Virus record (IMG/VR): IMGVR_UViG_3300008267_000072 | Location: 1 to 64,000 of that record | Length of the DNA stretch: 64,000 bases | Reading direction: 5' to 3' (one strand) | Source of the DNA: a virus | Shown: positions 17,129 through 25,640 of the stretch, piece after piece | Numbering within the stretch: the first letter of the stretch is position 1 | Layout: every line of letters starts with the position of its first letter | Notes under the pieces: generated by a model | Database searches by the model: none | What the model saw: the letters and a program-made list of their open reading frames with translations, nothing else | What the model was told of the DNA's origin: nothing | Made by a program: the position numbers and the translations under genes

Positions 17129-20100
17129 ATTTCAACGTTTTGGCCAAACAATTTATAACAGTCAAGATGTACTAAAAAATCATATTTTATACAAATATCC
17201 TATACATCTGACCGATAATACCAATGACTTGTCTGTTGTTGAGCAATACAAACATGAACATGATTATGTGTGGATAGTTGATCAAACCATTAACACACTA
17301 AGAGAATTTCCTTGGTGGTTTAAGCCAACTGAAGACGCAATCTATCTATTTCCATATGTATATAAATCTAGCAAGCGAGTAAAAAGTTGGAACAAAGTAA
17401 AACTTGTACCGACAAAAATTAAAACAGAATATAAAATTACAAAAAACTTTATCTGTGGCATCTATGATGTATTACAAGGCAAAGATAACTTTGATATATT
17501 CTTCGGCGGCAACACCGATACCGAAGCATGGAAAAAATTAAAAAGTAGATTTCCAAATACTATTGCGGTTGATTGCTTAGACGATGCACAAAAACTCAGT
17601 TCAACTGACATGTTCTGGATTGTTCCTGATGATGTTATAGTTTCTGACTTTTTTAAATTTTCATATATTCCAGACGACTGGAGTCATAAGTTCACTCATG
17701 TACTTGGCAATGGCAACAAAGAAACTAGAGATGGTATTGCACTCTTTCCAAAAAGTTATCAGCCTACAGAAAAAGAAAAGCAGTATAGGTATTATGCTAA
17801 CAAAAAAGAACTTAACATTATTGCCAGCAACCCTGCACCGTATGATCAATTTTATTTAAAAACGTATCAAGATTACCTTGATGCAATACAAACTTCAAAA
17901 ACAGACCTATTCTGGTTTATTCCAGACGACGTGGTTGTAAGTGAAGATTTTAAGTTTGACGTTTACTTTAGTCATCAAAATCAGTATGATAGAAATATAA
18001 ATCACGTTTGGTTAAACGGAACTGATTACGATGGCATTGCACTGTTTAGTAAAAATTCTCCAATTACAGAAAAAGAATTCAGTCATAGATTTTATGCAAA
18101 TAAAAAAGAATGGGATATGATTGCTAGTATTCCTAAATCTTTTGACTACTTTGAGATAGATTCTTTTGATGAATATTTAGATGCTGTAAATAAATCTACT
18201 ACAGATTTATTTTGGGCAAGCAGTAAAAATATCGATACTGATCAAAAATTAATCAAAGCGTTTTACATATCACATCACAATTCTGTTGATAGAAATCAAA
18301 ATCATGCGTTTGTTCATGATGTTGTTGACAGTAAATTGTATAATGGTTTATTTTTATTAAGTAAAAATAAATTATTATCTGAACGTGAAATAGAACATAG
18401 ATTTCCTGCTGAACGCAAAGAATGGGACATTGTAGGCAGTAAAAAAAAGAAATACAATCAGTTTATAATTAACAATTATCAAGACTATCTAAATGCAAAA
18501 CAAAATAGTTCAACCGAAATGTTTTGGGGAATTCCATCTGACGTAGAAATCAATTACGACTTTGATTTATATTTTGAACATCAAAATTTTTATGATAGAA
18601 ATATTACACACGTATTTTTAAATAACGATACCTACGATGGCATTGTGTTGTTTAGTAAACACGTTGAATTAACTGAAAAAGAAATCGATTATAGATTTTA
18701 TATAACTAAAAAAGAATGGAATATAGTTGCTAGTACTCCTAAATCTTTTGATTACTTTAACATCGAATCCTACAGCGATTATCTTATAGCATTAGAAAAA
18801 TCCTCTACAGATCTGTTTTGGGCAGGCAGCAAAAACATATCTGTTAATCAAGAACTAATTAAAACATTTTATATATCTCATCACGACACTGTTGATAGAA
18901 ACCAGAATCATGCTTTTGAACATAAAGTCGATGCTGACCTCCTATATAATGGGTTGTTATTGTTAAGCAAGAAAAAAATATTAACAGAACGTGAAATAGA
19001 ACATAGATTCCCAGCCGAACGTAAAGAATGGAATATTGTAGGCAGTAGTCTTGTAAAGTATGATGTATTTGAAATAGATTCTTATAACGACTATCTTTTT
19101 GCTCTTGAAAATTCTACTACAGAAATGTTTTGGATGAGCAGTAGAAATATCTCTGCTACTGTACCCAACATCTACTTTACACATGATAACGAATATGACC
19201 GTAAACAAAATCATGTGTTTGTTCATCTAGTCGATGATGTAAAATACTACAATGGCCTGTTCTTATGCAGTAAACATGTTCCTCTTACCGAAAGAGAAAT
19301 TGAATATAGACATATAGTTAATAGAAAAGAATGGGACATTGTTGCTAGCACTAAAAAACAATACAATTGTTTTGTAATCAACAACTACGTTGATTATTTT
19401 AAAGCATTTGAAGAATCCTCTACAGAAATGTTTTGGGGAATACCCAATGATGTTGAACTAACATTTGATTTTGATTTATATTTTACTCACGATAATGAAT
19501 ATGATAGAAAAATAAATCATGTTATGCTTAACGGCGAACATCGTGACGGAATTGTGTTGTTCAGTAAACACTCGCCAGTAACTGAAAGAGAAATTGAAAA
19601 CAGGTTTTACATTAATAAAAAAGACTGGGATATTGTTGCATCTACGCCTCGCCAATATGAAAAGTTTAGTGTTGATACATATCAAGATTATATCGATGCA
19701 GTTGAAAAATCTAAAACAAACATGTTTTGGATGATTCCTCCAGAAGTAAATGTAAAATCGGACTTTGCTTTTGATTTATATTTTCCACATTATGAAAAAT
19801 TTGAAAGAGAAATCAATCATGTGTACATGAATGGAACTGCCTATGACGGTGTATCATTGATTTCTAAAAAGACATTTGTTACAGAAAAAGAAATTAAGAT
19901 GCGTTTCTTTGCTAATAAAAAACAATACGATGTTATTGCCAGCGAACCTGCACCTTACGACATTGTGTTTATTAGCAACGACGAAGAAGATGCAGACGAA
20001 AATTATGCAAAGTTGTTGGAACGTTTTTCGAGAGCAAAGCGTGTGCATGGAGTCAAAGGTGTACACAACGCACATATTGCGGCAGCAAAATTATGCTCTA

Positions 20101-20651
20101 CTGATATGATTTGGATCGTTGACGCTGACGCAGAAATTATTCCCAAGTTTAATTTTGATTATTATGTTCCTGCATACGATCCAGACAGTCGCAAAACTGT
20201 ACACGTATGGAAAGCACAAAATCCTATAAACAGTCTTGTTTACGGTTACGGTGCTGTAAAACTACTACCAAGAGAACTAACTCTAAATATGGATACCTCA
20301 AAGCCGGACATGACTACAAGTATTTCACCTTACTTTAAAAGTATTAATAGAATTAGCAACATTACTAAATTTAACACAGACCCGTTTAGCACTTGGCGCA
20401 GTGCTTTTAGAGAAACAGTTAAACTTGCTAGTAAGTCTATCAACGGACAACTCGACGAAGAAACTGATTTTAGATTAAACGTTTGGTGTACCAGAGGTCA
20501 AGATAAACCGTTTGGTGAATACTGCATTGCAGGTGCAAATGCAGGAAAACTTTACGGATTGGCAAATACAGGCAATCTTGAAGCACTCAAAATGATCAAC
20601 AACTTTGACTGGCTTAAAGAACAGTTTGATCAAACATGCCTATTAGTTTAA
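17112..20651 (+). CDS. Tandem-repeat glycosyltransferase-like protein
   Basis: A 1179-residue protein built from modules of about 100 residues. Nine copies of an S(S/T)T(D/E)MFW core start near residues 165, 264, 364, 469, 566, 670, 772, 869 and 997, with a looser copy (YVWIVD) near residue 54. Most modules continue with YDR..NHV, a YDGI or YNGL strand, SKxxxxTEREI and KKEWDIVAS. Two versions mix: one with IPxDV and one with SSKNI. The last module has a full IWIVDADAEI, resembling a GT-A DxD site, and a longer C-terminal domain follows. Earlier modules have lost the DxD pair and may be binding repeats. It overlaps the preceding glycosyltransferase and converges with the Nudix gene, overlapping it by 38 nt. 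Function is inferred. Confidence 0.7.
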   Translation: MRAIDKFQRFGQTIYNSQDVLKNHILYKYPIHLTDNTNDLSVVEQYKHEHDYVWIVDQTINTLREFPWWFKPTEDAIYLFPYVYKSSKRVKSWNKVKLVPTKIKTEYKITKNFICGIYDVLQGKDNFDIFFGGNTDTEAWKKLKSRFPNTIAVDCLDDAQKLSSTDMFWIVPDDVIVSDFFKFSYIPDDWSHKFTHVLGNGNKETRDGIALFPKSYQPTEKEKQYRYYANKKELNIIASNPAPYDQFYLKTYQDYLDAIQTSKTDLFWFIPDDVVVSEDFKFDVYFSHQNQYDRNINHVWLNGTDYDGIALFSKNSPITEKEFSHRFYANKKEWDMIASIPKSFDYFEIDSFDEYLDAVNKSTTDLFWASSKNIDTDQKLIKAFYISHHNSVDRNQNHAFVHDVVDSKLYNGLFLLSKNKLLSEREIEHRFPAERKEWDIVGSKKKKYNQFIINNYQDYLNAKQNSSTEMFWGIPSDVEINYDFDLYFEHQNFYDRNITHVFLNNDTYDGIVLFSKHVELTEKEIDYRFYITKKEWNIVASTPKSFDYFNIESYSDYLIALEKSSTDLFWAGSKNISVNQELIKTFYISHHDTVDRNQNHAFEHKVDADLLYNGLLLLSKKKILTEREIEHRFPAERKEWNIVGSSLVKYDVFEIDSYNDYLFALENSTTEMFWMSSRNISATVPNIYFTHDNEYDRKQNHVFVHLVDDVKYYNGLFLCSKHVPLTEREIEYRHIVNRKEWDIVASTKKQYNCFVINNYVDYFKAFEESSTEMFWGIPNDVELTFDFDLYFTHDNEYDRKINHVMLNGEHRDGIVLFSKHSPVTEREIENRFYINKKDWDIVASTPRQYEKFSVDTYQDYIDAVEKSKTNMFWMIPPEVNVKSDFAFDLYFPHYEKFEREINHVYMNGTAYDGVSLISKKTFVTEKEIKMRFFANKKQYDVIASEPAPYDIVFISNDEEDADENYAKLLERFSRAKRVHGVKGVHNAHIAAAKLCSTDMIWIVDADAEIIPKFNFDYYVPAYDPDSRKTVHVWKAQNPINSLVYGYGAVKLLPRELTLNMDTSKPDMTTSISPYFKSINRISNITKFNTDPFSTWRSAFRETVKLASKSINGQLDEETDFRLNVWCTRGQDKPFGEYCIAGANAGKLYGLANTGNLEALKMINNFDWLKEQFDQTCLLV

Positions 20652-21060
20652 AAACTGTTTCTAATTTTTGCTGATTGGTTTTTGATCTTAAAGTATTGGC
20701 CAAGCCTGTGTGTAAAGGTTTTGGCCATTTACCAAAACTAACCCAAGCATAGCCATCATGCTCGCTGTTTAATTGTGGAATAAATTCACTGTCAACTACA
20801 CACAAATACGTATGAAATAAAAATTGCTCATCGTTACTAACAAAAGTTTCTAAGGGTATTGCTTTTTTTATTTCGGGTATAATACCAATTTCTTCTTGGA
20901 TTTCACGTTTTAATCCTTCCCAAGGAGTTTCGGTAGTTTCGTTGGTGCCACCAACCAGTCCCCAAACGTTGTTTTGTTTACTTTGAGTTCTGTGTAACAA
21001 TAAAAAACGATTAGTGGTCAGCGTATAGAAAAGAGCACCGGAGCAAATTATTTTCTTCAT
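20614..21060 (-). CDS. Nudix hydrolase
   Basis: A 148-residue protein with a perfect Nudix box (Gx5Ex7REUxEExGU) at about residues 38-60, ending REIQEEIGI. Nudix enzymes cleave nucleoside diphosphates linked to another group, such as oxidised nucleotides, NDP-sugars, NADH or mRNA caps. The substrate cannot be told from sequence. I chose the Met that begins MKKIICSGALFYT because it falls 8 nt after the gp15 stop; the frame extends further upstream to 21108 but would then run into gp15. It is the last gene of a gp14-gp15-Nudix minus-strand operon, so it would be made late with neck proteins. Confidence 0.85.
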   Translation of the reverse strand: MKKIICSGALFYTLTTNRFLLLHRTQSKQNNVWGLVGGTNETTETPWEGLKREIQEEIGIIPEIKKAIPLETFVSNDEQFLFHTYLCVVDSEFIPQLNSEHDGYAWVSFGKWPKPLHTGLANTLRSKTNQQKLETVFKLIGMFDQTVL

Positions 21061-21068
21061 ACAAATAA

Positions 21069-22574
21069 TTAGCCTTCGGGGAACAGCATCCATGCTCCTT
21101 GTGACCACTCACCCTCGTAACTCTTGGTCCAAAACTCACCGGTCCATCTGTATTGAGAATTTGTTGCTAAGTTAATAATATAGATTTCTTCAGTTGCTGT
21201 ACTAGCATCAAAAATTATATGCCATTCTTCGCCGTCGTACTCTATGATGTCATTTTCACCTGCAACTAAATCACCAAACGGACTGGTTTGATCTTTCCAC
21301 CCATCTGCACCGTCGTCGTTTGCATCGTTGCCTATTTTTCCGAGTGTAAGAAGTCTTAGTCCTGATACAAGTCGTGTTTCTGGGTTCCAGCGCAGTGGAT
21401 CAATAATATAATCAATACTTGTATAACTATTTGGGTTTCTTGCTGGGCCTGTAAGAACAGTGTTGCTCGGAAGGGTGTCTTCGTCCCAGTCTACAAAGAG
21501 TTCTGTTTGATTTAACGGATTAACAGTTATATAACCTACAATATATGTTCCATCGGATTTTAATAATCTAATTTGACTAATACCAGGCTTGTAACAACCC
21601 GGATATGCTTCTGCTAGTGCAGTCCAATTAAATGTACCGATGGACCCTTTGTCGATAATATATGCTTTATTATTAATAACATACAATCCTAAACTAAGGT
21701 ATGTTGTATTACTTGATGATGCACCTGCTTGGATGGGTCTAAGAGTTCTTTTAACATTAATATCAATTTCGCCTGTACCAACATTAGGAAACTGTCCATA
21801 GTCAACCAATCTCTCAGTATTACCGTCAGCATCAGTTAATTCTCTAGTTTCAACGACTTCGAGATTATTCCCATCGTTGATTCCTAGTTCTATATTTCCA
21901 TCTGAATCTGTAAAAATACTAGTAATGATATTTGTGATAACACCCAAACGTTTAACCTTTGCAGGCGGCGAAATATATATAGGAGTTGCAAAAGTTAAAG
22001 AAAATACATCATAGGTAGATTCAGTACCAACTGGAATAGTTCTATTTGAAAATGTTATATTTTCTAGATTAACAGTGGTTAAACTAGTCCAGTCAACAAA
22101 GTTATCTGTTGTTTGAATCTCAAGACTAGGATTAAACAGCATTAGTATTTGTTCCATAATCTGTAGTTTTTGGTCAAAGTTACTTGTAATAATATCTGTT
22201 TGTACAGTTAACGTATATGGTGTTGGCATTAAACGTTCAACTGTATAGTTACGTCCTTGAGTATTTAAATATTCGTTTCCTGCTTCGTCGTATGCACGTT
22301 CTCTAATGTGTACTTTAGAAACAAAACTTGAATCACTGGTTCTATTTCTGTCCATTTCAAGATTGGTAACATATACAGCCATACGAGGAATTGACGGCAT
22401 TTTATTTTCACTGTTTTCTTGAATTAGTGCAGCAACTTGTTTAGATATATCACCATACAACACTGGCACTCTTTTTAGTGTGCCATCGCTTTGTTGATAA
22501 CTGAAATTACTTAACAGTCTAATAATTTGTGTTATATATCTTCTTATTTGGCCGTCGTAAAAATGTAAACTCAT
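21069..22574 (-). CDS. 15: Tail sheath stabiliser / tail terminator gp15
   Basis: A 501-residue protein. Its N-terminal ~230 residues follow T4 gp15: FYDGQIRRYITQIIRLLSNF, RVPVLYGD, PSIPRMAVYVTNLEMD, MPTPYTLTVQTDI, and QIMEQILMLFNPSL. In T4 gp15 caps the tail tube and sheath and joins the neck. T4 gp15 is about 272 residues, so this version has a C-terminal extension of over 200 residues ending in short Trp/Tyr-rich segments (YRWTGEFWTKSYEGEWSQG). Its start overlaps the gp14 stop by one base, so the two are coupled. It is encoded on the minus strand, opposite gp13 and the tail genes. Confidence 0.85.
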   Translation of the reverse strand: MSLHFYDGQIRRYITQIIRLLSNFSYQQSDGTLKRVPVLYGDISKQVAALIQENSENKMPSIPRMAVYVTNLEMDRNRTSDSSFVSKVHIRERAYDEAGNEYLNTQGRNYTVERLMPTPYTLTVQTDIITSNFDQKLQIMEQILMLFNPSLEIQTTDNFVDWTSLTTVNLENITFSNRTIPVGTESTYDVFSLTFATPIYISPPAKVKRLGVITNIITSIFTDSDGNIELGINDGNNLEVVETRELTDADGNTERLVDYGQFPNVGTGEIDINVKRTLRPIQAGASSSNTTYLSLGLYVINNKAYIIDKGSIGTFNWTALAEAYPGCYKPGISQIRLLKSDGTYIVGYITVNPLNQTELFVDWDEDTLPSNTVLTGPARNPNSYTSIDYIIDPLRWNPETRLVSGLRLLTLGKIGNDANDDGADGWKDQTSPFGDLVAGENDIIEYDGEEWHIIFDASTATEEIYIINLATNSQYRWTGEFWTKSYEGEWSQGAWMLFPEG

Positions 22575-23731
22575 TAGTTATCTGCCCTAGGTCTCAATGC
22601 CTTACTTAGGCTTTGTCTTTCGTCTATGGTATCGCCGCAGATTGTATCTGTGTTTGTATTATTAATAAATGTACCTTTTTGAGTTCTTCTTATTGCACTA
22701 TTTGTAAGTGTATGTCTTACATTGTCTTCAACCTTCACCCATCTGCTCCCGTCAAATCTAAATAGTCTATTAGGCATAAAATCTGTTCTTAAGAAGTAAT
22801 CTCCTTTGATTGCCGCCTGAGGAAATGTAATGCCGCTTCCAAACGCTTCACCATTGGGAGCAAAACCGTCTCCTAGTAAGTATCCCGAATATCCTTCTCT
22901 TACCGGAGTTTGATTTATTCTATCTGCAAACTCACTGGAAGCACTAGCATCTAGATTGGTTAAATCGGCTGTGACTAATTCTGCTTTTCCGTTTTCATCA
23001 ACTTGTAATGTATAGAAATGACTAGTGTTGTAACCACTCAATCCTGCATCTGCTTCTGCTTGAGCAATAACAGCATCGTTGATTTCAATCTCTTTATTAT
23101 AGGTGCTTAGTAAGTCACCAATGGTTGTACCTGTATTTTCTCCAGCGGGCTTATCCAGTATGTCTTGGTATTCTTGACTTGGAACAAGTTGTTTTAACTT
23201 TAATCTATACAAGTGTGGGTACCAAGTTTGACTAAAACCTTCAGACGCACGGGTGACTTCTTCAACAACATAAAATCGTTTAAGTGCAAGGTCGTACCCG
23301 TTGAGAGCATATTCGTCAGCCAAGTGTGGTAGTTCAATAACATCACCTGAAATAATTTTTCTACTCAGTGTCTTAACAGTTGAATTAATGTGGACAGTCA
23401 TAAAAACAATATCGTTACTTAAAAACAATCCAAACTGACTTAGATTAAAATCGTTGTCTTGTAAATTATAAATGCCTCTTATTCTATAGATATCTTGGTC
23501 ATATTCTCTATCTCTATTTTCTAAAAATAACAAGTCTTGTATATTAAGAGGATCCAGTGTATCGTAGGTTGGTTGATCCGCAGTACCTTGGCCTGTTTGA
23601 GGATTCTTTGGACCTAAATACTTGTGTAAGTAAATGTCAGTACCGCCAATAGAAAATTGTTCCAAGATAACTTTATCTAAGAATTCATAATCATTGCTTT
23701 TTTCGGGTCTATAAAGAGATAGTCTTGGCAT
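22574..23731 (-). CDS. 14: Neck protein gp14
   Basis: A 385-residue protein. The first ~185 residues (QFSIGGTDIYLHKYLGP, FLSNDIVFMTVHIN, SGDVIELPHLADEY, LKRFYVVEEV) follow the T4 gp14 neck family, which with gp13 connects the packaged head to the tail. T4 gp14 is about 256 residues. Here the C-terminal part is longer and contains a GDYFLRTDFMPNRLFRFDGSRWVKV module, a pattern seen on other phage structural proteins. It is the first gene of a minus-strand operon. A GCTAAATA late motif ends 4 nt before its ATG. Confidence 0.85.
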   Translation of the reverse strand: MPRLSLYRPEKSNDYEFLDKVILEQFSIGGTDIYLHKYLGPKNPQTGQGTADQPTYDTLDPLNIQDLLFLENRDREYDQDIYRIRGIYNLQDNDFNLSQFGLFLSNDIVFMTVHINSTVKTLSRKIISGDVIELPHLADEYALNGYDLALKRFYVVEEVTRASEGFSQTWYPHLYRLKLKQLVPSQEYQDILDKPAGENTGTTIGDLLSTYNKEIEINDAVIAQAEADAGLSGYNTSHFYTLQVDENGKAELVTADLTNLDASASSEFADRINQTPVREGYSGYLLGDGFAPNGEAFGSGITFPQAAIKGDYFLRTDFMPNRLFRFDGSRWVKVEDNVRHTLTNSAIRRTQKGTFINNTNTDTICGDTIDERQSLSKALRPRADN

Positions 23732-23735
23732 ACAA

Positions 23736-23743
23736 TATTTAGC
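23736..23743 (-). promoter_or_regulatory. Late promoter motif GCTAAATA for gp14
   Basis: On the minus strand GCTAAATA is followed by 4 nt and then the gp14 ATG, the same layout as gp17. T4-type late initiation would fall at the start codon, giving a leaderless message. Confidence 0.6.
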
Positions 23744-23754
23744 CTAATATAAAC

Positions 23755-23762
23755 GATAAATA
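23755..23762 (+). promoter_or_regulatory. Late promoter motif GATAAATA for gp13
   Basis: GATAAATA lies 16 nt before the gp13 ATG at 23779, with AGGAGA between them. It is divergent from the gp14 motif 11 nt away. Confidence 0.7.
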
Positions 23763-23778
23763 GTTTAGGAGAATCACA

Positions 23779-24543
23779 ATGGCTGATAATAATTTAGTAA
23801 CATTAAAGCAAGAAGTATTTGATTATGTTCATACATTCCTTGGCGGCGGAATGGTTGATGTAGAACTAGATCCAATACACTATAATACTGCATTAACAAA
23901 AGCACTTACTAGATATAGACAGCGTGGCGGAAACTCAGTAGAAGAAAGTTATATAACGCTCAAACTAGTTGAAGATCAAAACGAATACATTTTACCACAT
24001 GAAATTGTAGAAGTTCGTCAATGCTTTAGACGTAGTGTAGGATCACGCAGTGGTGGCGGCGATGGCAGTAGTTTGTTTGAACCGTTTAACTTGGCTTACA
24101 CAAATACATACTTGCTTGCAGGGTCTGGAATGGGCGGCTTGTTATCTTACGAACTTTTTGCACAGCAACAAGAATTGGTAGGACGTATGTTTGGAAGTTT
24201 TATTGAATTTACCTGGAACCCAGCAACTAGAAAAATGACGTTGTTGCAACGTCCCAGAGCCGGTGAAGAAATTCTATTGTTCTGCTATAATCATAGACCG
24301 GACAGTGAATTGTTAGTAGATTATCTATCAAAACAGTGGATCAAAGATTACACACTTGCAAGTTGTAAGTATATGCTAGGGGAAGCACGTGAAAAGTTTG
24401 CTACTATTGCTGGCCCGCAAGGTGGTACTTCGCTTAATGGTGCGAGTCTTAAAGCAGAAGCACAAGCAGAAATGGAAAAGTTAGATAACGAAGTAGCACT
24501 AGGCCTTGCTGGCGGCTACGGATATGGATTTTTAATTGGCTAA
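23779..24543 (+). CDS. 13: Neck protein gp13
   Basis: A 254-residue protein matching T4-type neck protein gp13 of marine phages. The N-terminus (TLKQEVFDYVHTFLGGGMVDVELDP, YNTALTKALTRYRQRG) and the late block (YLSKQWIKDYTLASCKYMLGEAREKF, GPQGGTSLNGASLKAEAQ) are characteristic. The protein closes the head after packaging, between portal and tail. T4 gp13 is about 309 residues, so this is a shorter form. It has AGGAGA before the ATG and a late motif upstream. Its stop overlaps the start of the methyltransferase gene. Confidence 0.85.
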   Translation: MADNNLVTLKQEVFDYVHTFLGGGMVDVELDPIHYNTALTKALTRYRQRGGNSVEESYITLKLVEDQNEYILPHEIVEVRQCFRRSVGSRSGGGDGSSLFEPFNLAYTNTYLLAGSGMGGLLSYELFAQQQELVGRMFGSFIEFTWNPATRKMTLLQRPRAGEEILLFCYNHRPDSELLVDYLSKQWIKDYTLASCKYMLGEAREKFATIAGPQGGTSLNGASLKAEAQAEMEKLDNEVALGLAGGYGYGFLIG

Positions 24544-25036
24544 AGGACCTCGTATAGCAGTTGATATAACTGTACCCTGGACAGGTAAAAGCAATAGACG
24601 TTATTTTCTTGATTGGTTAATAAAAAAACACAATGTTAAAACAATGGCAGAAGTGGGTGTTCGAGACGGCCGCACTACCTTTCATCTGCTAGACCAAAAT
24701 CTTGATTTAACAATCTATGCTGTTGACAAAAGTATTGCAGGTTTTTATAATAACAAAATTAAAGAAAAGTACGGTAGAAGATTAATACCTGTTGAAGCAT
24801 TAAGTGTTGAGGGTGCTAACAGTATGTCCAATAACAGTTTAGATTTAGTTTTTATAGATGCTGACCACAGTTACGAATGGGTTAAAAAAGACATAGCAGC
24901 ATACGCACCTAAACTCAAAAACGGCGGCCTGTTAACCGGACATGATATCGACTTTCCTGGTGTTAATCGTGCTGTAAATGAAGTTATAAAAAAATATGAT
25001 GTAGGACCTAATAACGTTTGGTTGACAAATATCTAA
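24536..25036 (+). CDS. Class I SAM-dependent methyltransferase
   Basis: A 166-residue protein. TMAEVGVRDGRTTFHLL (about residues 36-52) is the SAM-binding first strand and glycine loop of a Rossmann-fold methyltransferase. DLVFIDADHSYEWVKKDI (about 103-120) and LKNGGLLTGHDI are the later motifs, typical of the Methyltransf_24 group that often acts on sugars. The start is a TTG at 24536 overlapping gp13 by 8 nt; no good ATG lies upstream and the next ATG would remove the SAM site. It probably works on a glycan or small molecule. Confidence 0.8.
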   Translation: MAKGPRIAVDITVPWTGKSNRRYFLDWLIKKHNVKTMAEVGVRDGRTTFHLLDQNLDLTIYAVDKSIAGFYNNKIKEKYGRRLIPVEALSVEGANSMSNNSLDLVFIDADHSYEWVKKDIAAYAPKLKNGGLLTGHDIDFPGVNRAVNEVIKKYDVGPNNVWLTNI

Positions 25037-25055
25037 AATTATTTTAATATACATT

Positions 25056-25553
25056 ATGAGAAAAAAATTACTAGTAATCGGACACGGCAGACATGGTAAA
25101 GACACAGTCTGCGAAATTTTAAAAGAAAAATACAAATTTAACTTTGAATCTTCTAGTCGTTTTTGTAGTAAGCGATTTATCTTTGATCGTCTAAAAAACG
25201 TTTATGGATATTATAACGAAGAAGAATGCTACGCAGATCGTCATAATCATCGCCAAGAATGGTATGAAATGATTCGTGATTATTGTCGTCCTGACGCAGC
25301 ACGACTGGGTAGAGAAATATTCGAAGAACATGATATCTATTGCGGATTACGTAACAAAGCAGAATTTCATGCAATGCGTAACACAGGCGTATTTGATTAT
25401 GCAATTTGGGTTGATAGGTCAGATTATTTGCCTCCAGAACCTCCAACTTCTATGAGTCTTGAAATTTGGATGGCAAATTATGTAATTGATAACAACGGTT
25501 CTTTAGCAGAATTAGAACGTAATATAGATCAGTTGGTTAATCACATATTATAA
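25056..25553 (+). CDS. Deoxynucleotide monophosphate kinase-like protein
   Basis: A 165-residue P-loop protein. LLVIGHGRHGKDTVCEIL contains the Walker A motif (GHGRHGKDT, residues 9-17). RLGREIF and IWVDRSDYLPPEP match features of T4 gene 1-type dNMP kinases, which raise dNMPs to dNDPs for phage DNA synthesis. No ribosome-binding site is strong before the ATG at 25056. It sits alone among structural genes, between a methyltransferase and gp18, as nucleotide kinases sometimes do in marine T4-like phages. Substrate range cannot be read from the sequence. Confidence 0.7.
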   Translation: MRKKLLVIGHGRHGKDTVCEILKEKYKFNFESSSRFCSKRFIFDRLKNVYGYYNEEECYADRHNHRQEWYEMIRDYCRPDAARLGREIFEEHDIYCGLRNKAEFHAMRNTGVFDYAIWVDRSDYLPPEPPTSMSLEIWMANYVIDNNGSLAELERNIDQLVNHIL

Positions 25554-25599
25554 ACTACGCTTTTTTTGGTGTTGTAACGAGTATTTTCTCGATGGATAT

Positions 25600-25607
25600 G
25601 CTAAATA
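25600..25607 (+). promoter_or_regulatory. Late promoter motif GCTAAATA for gp18
   Basis: GCTAAATA lies 33 nt before the gp18 ATG at 25641, which has AAGGAGA upstream. A small hairpin (CGAG/CTCG) lies just before the motif. Confidence 0.65.
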
Positions 25608-25640
25608 ATATTAAGCAAAGATCCACAAGGAGAATAGACA

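Noticed and set aside
16629-17165. 178-codon open frame on the minus strand
   Set aside because: It lies opposite the glycosyltransferase gene, has an implausible Cys/Leu-rich composition and no ribosome-binding site.
17112-20651. Interpretation of the repeat protein as a decayed pseudogene
   Set aside because: The 1179-codon frame is intact, its repeats keep the same Trp, Asp-Arg and Glu-Trp positions, and changes between copies are mostly conservative, which points to selection.
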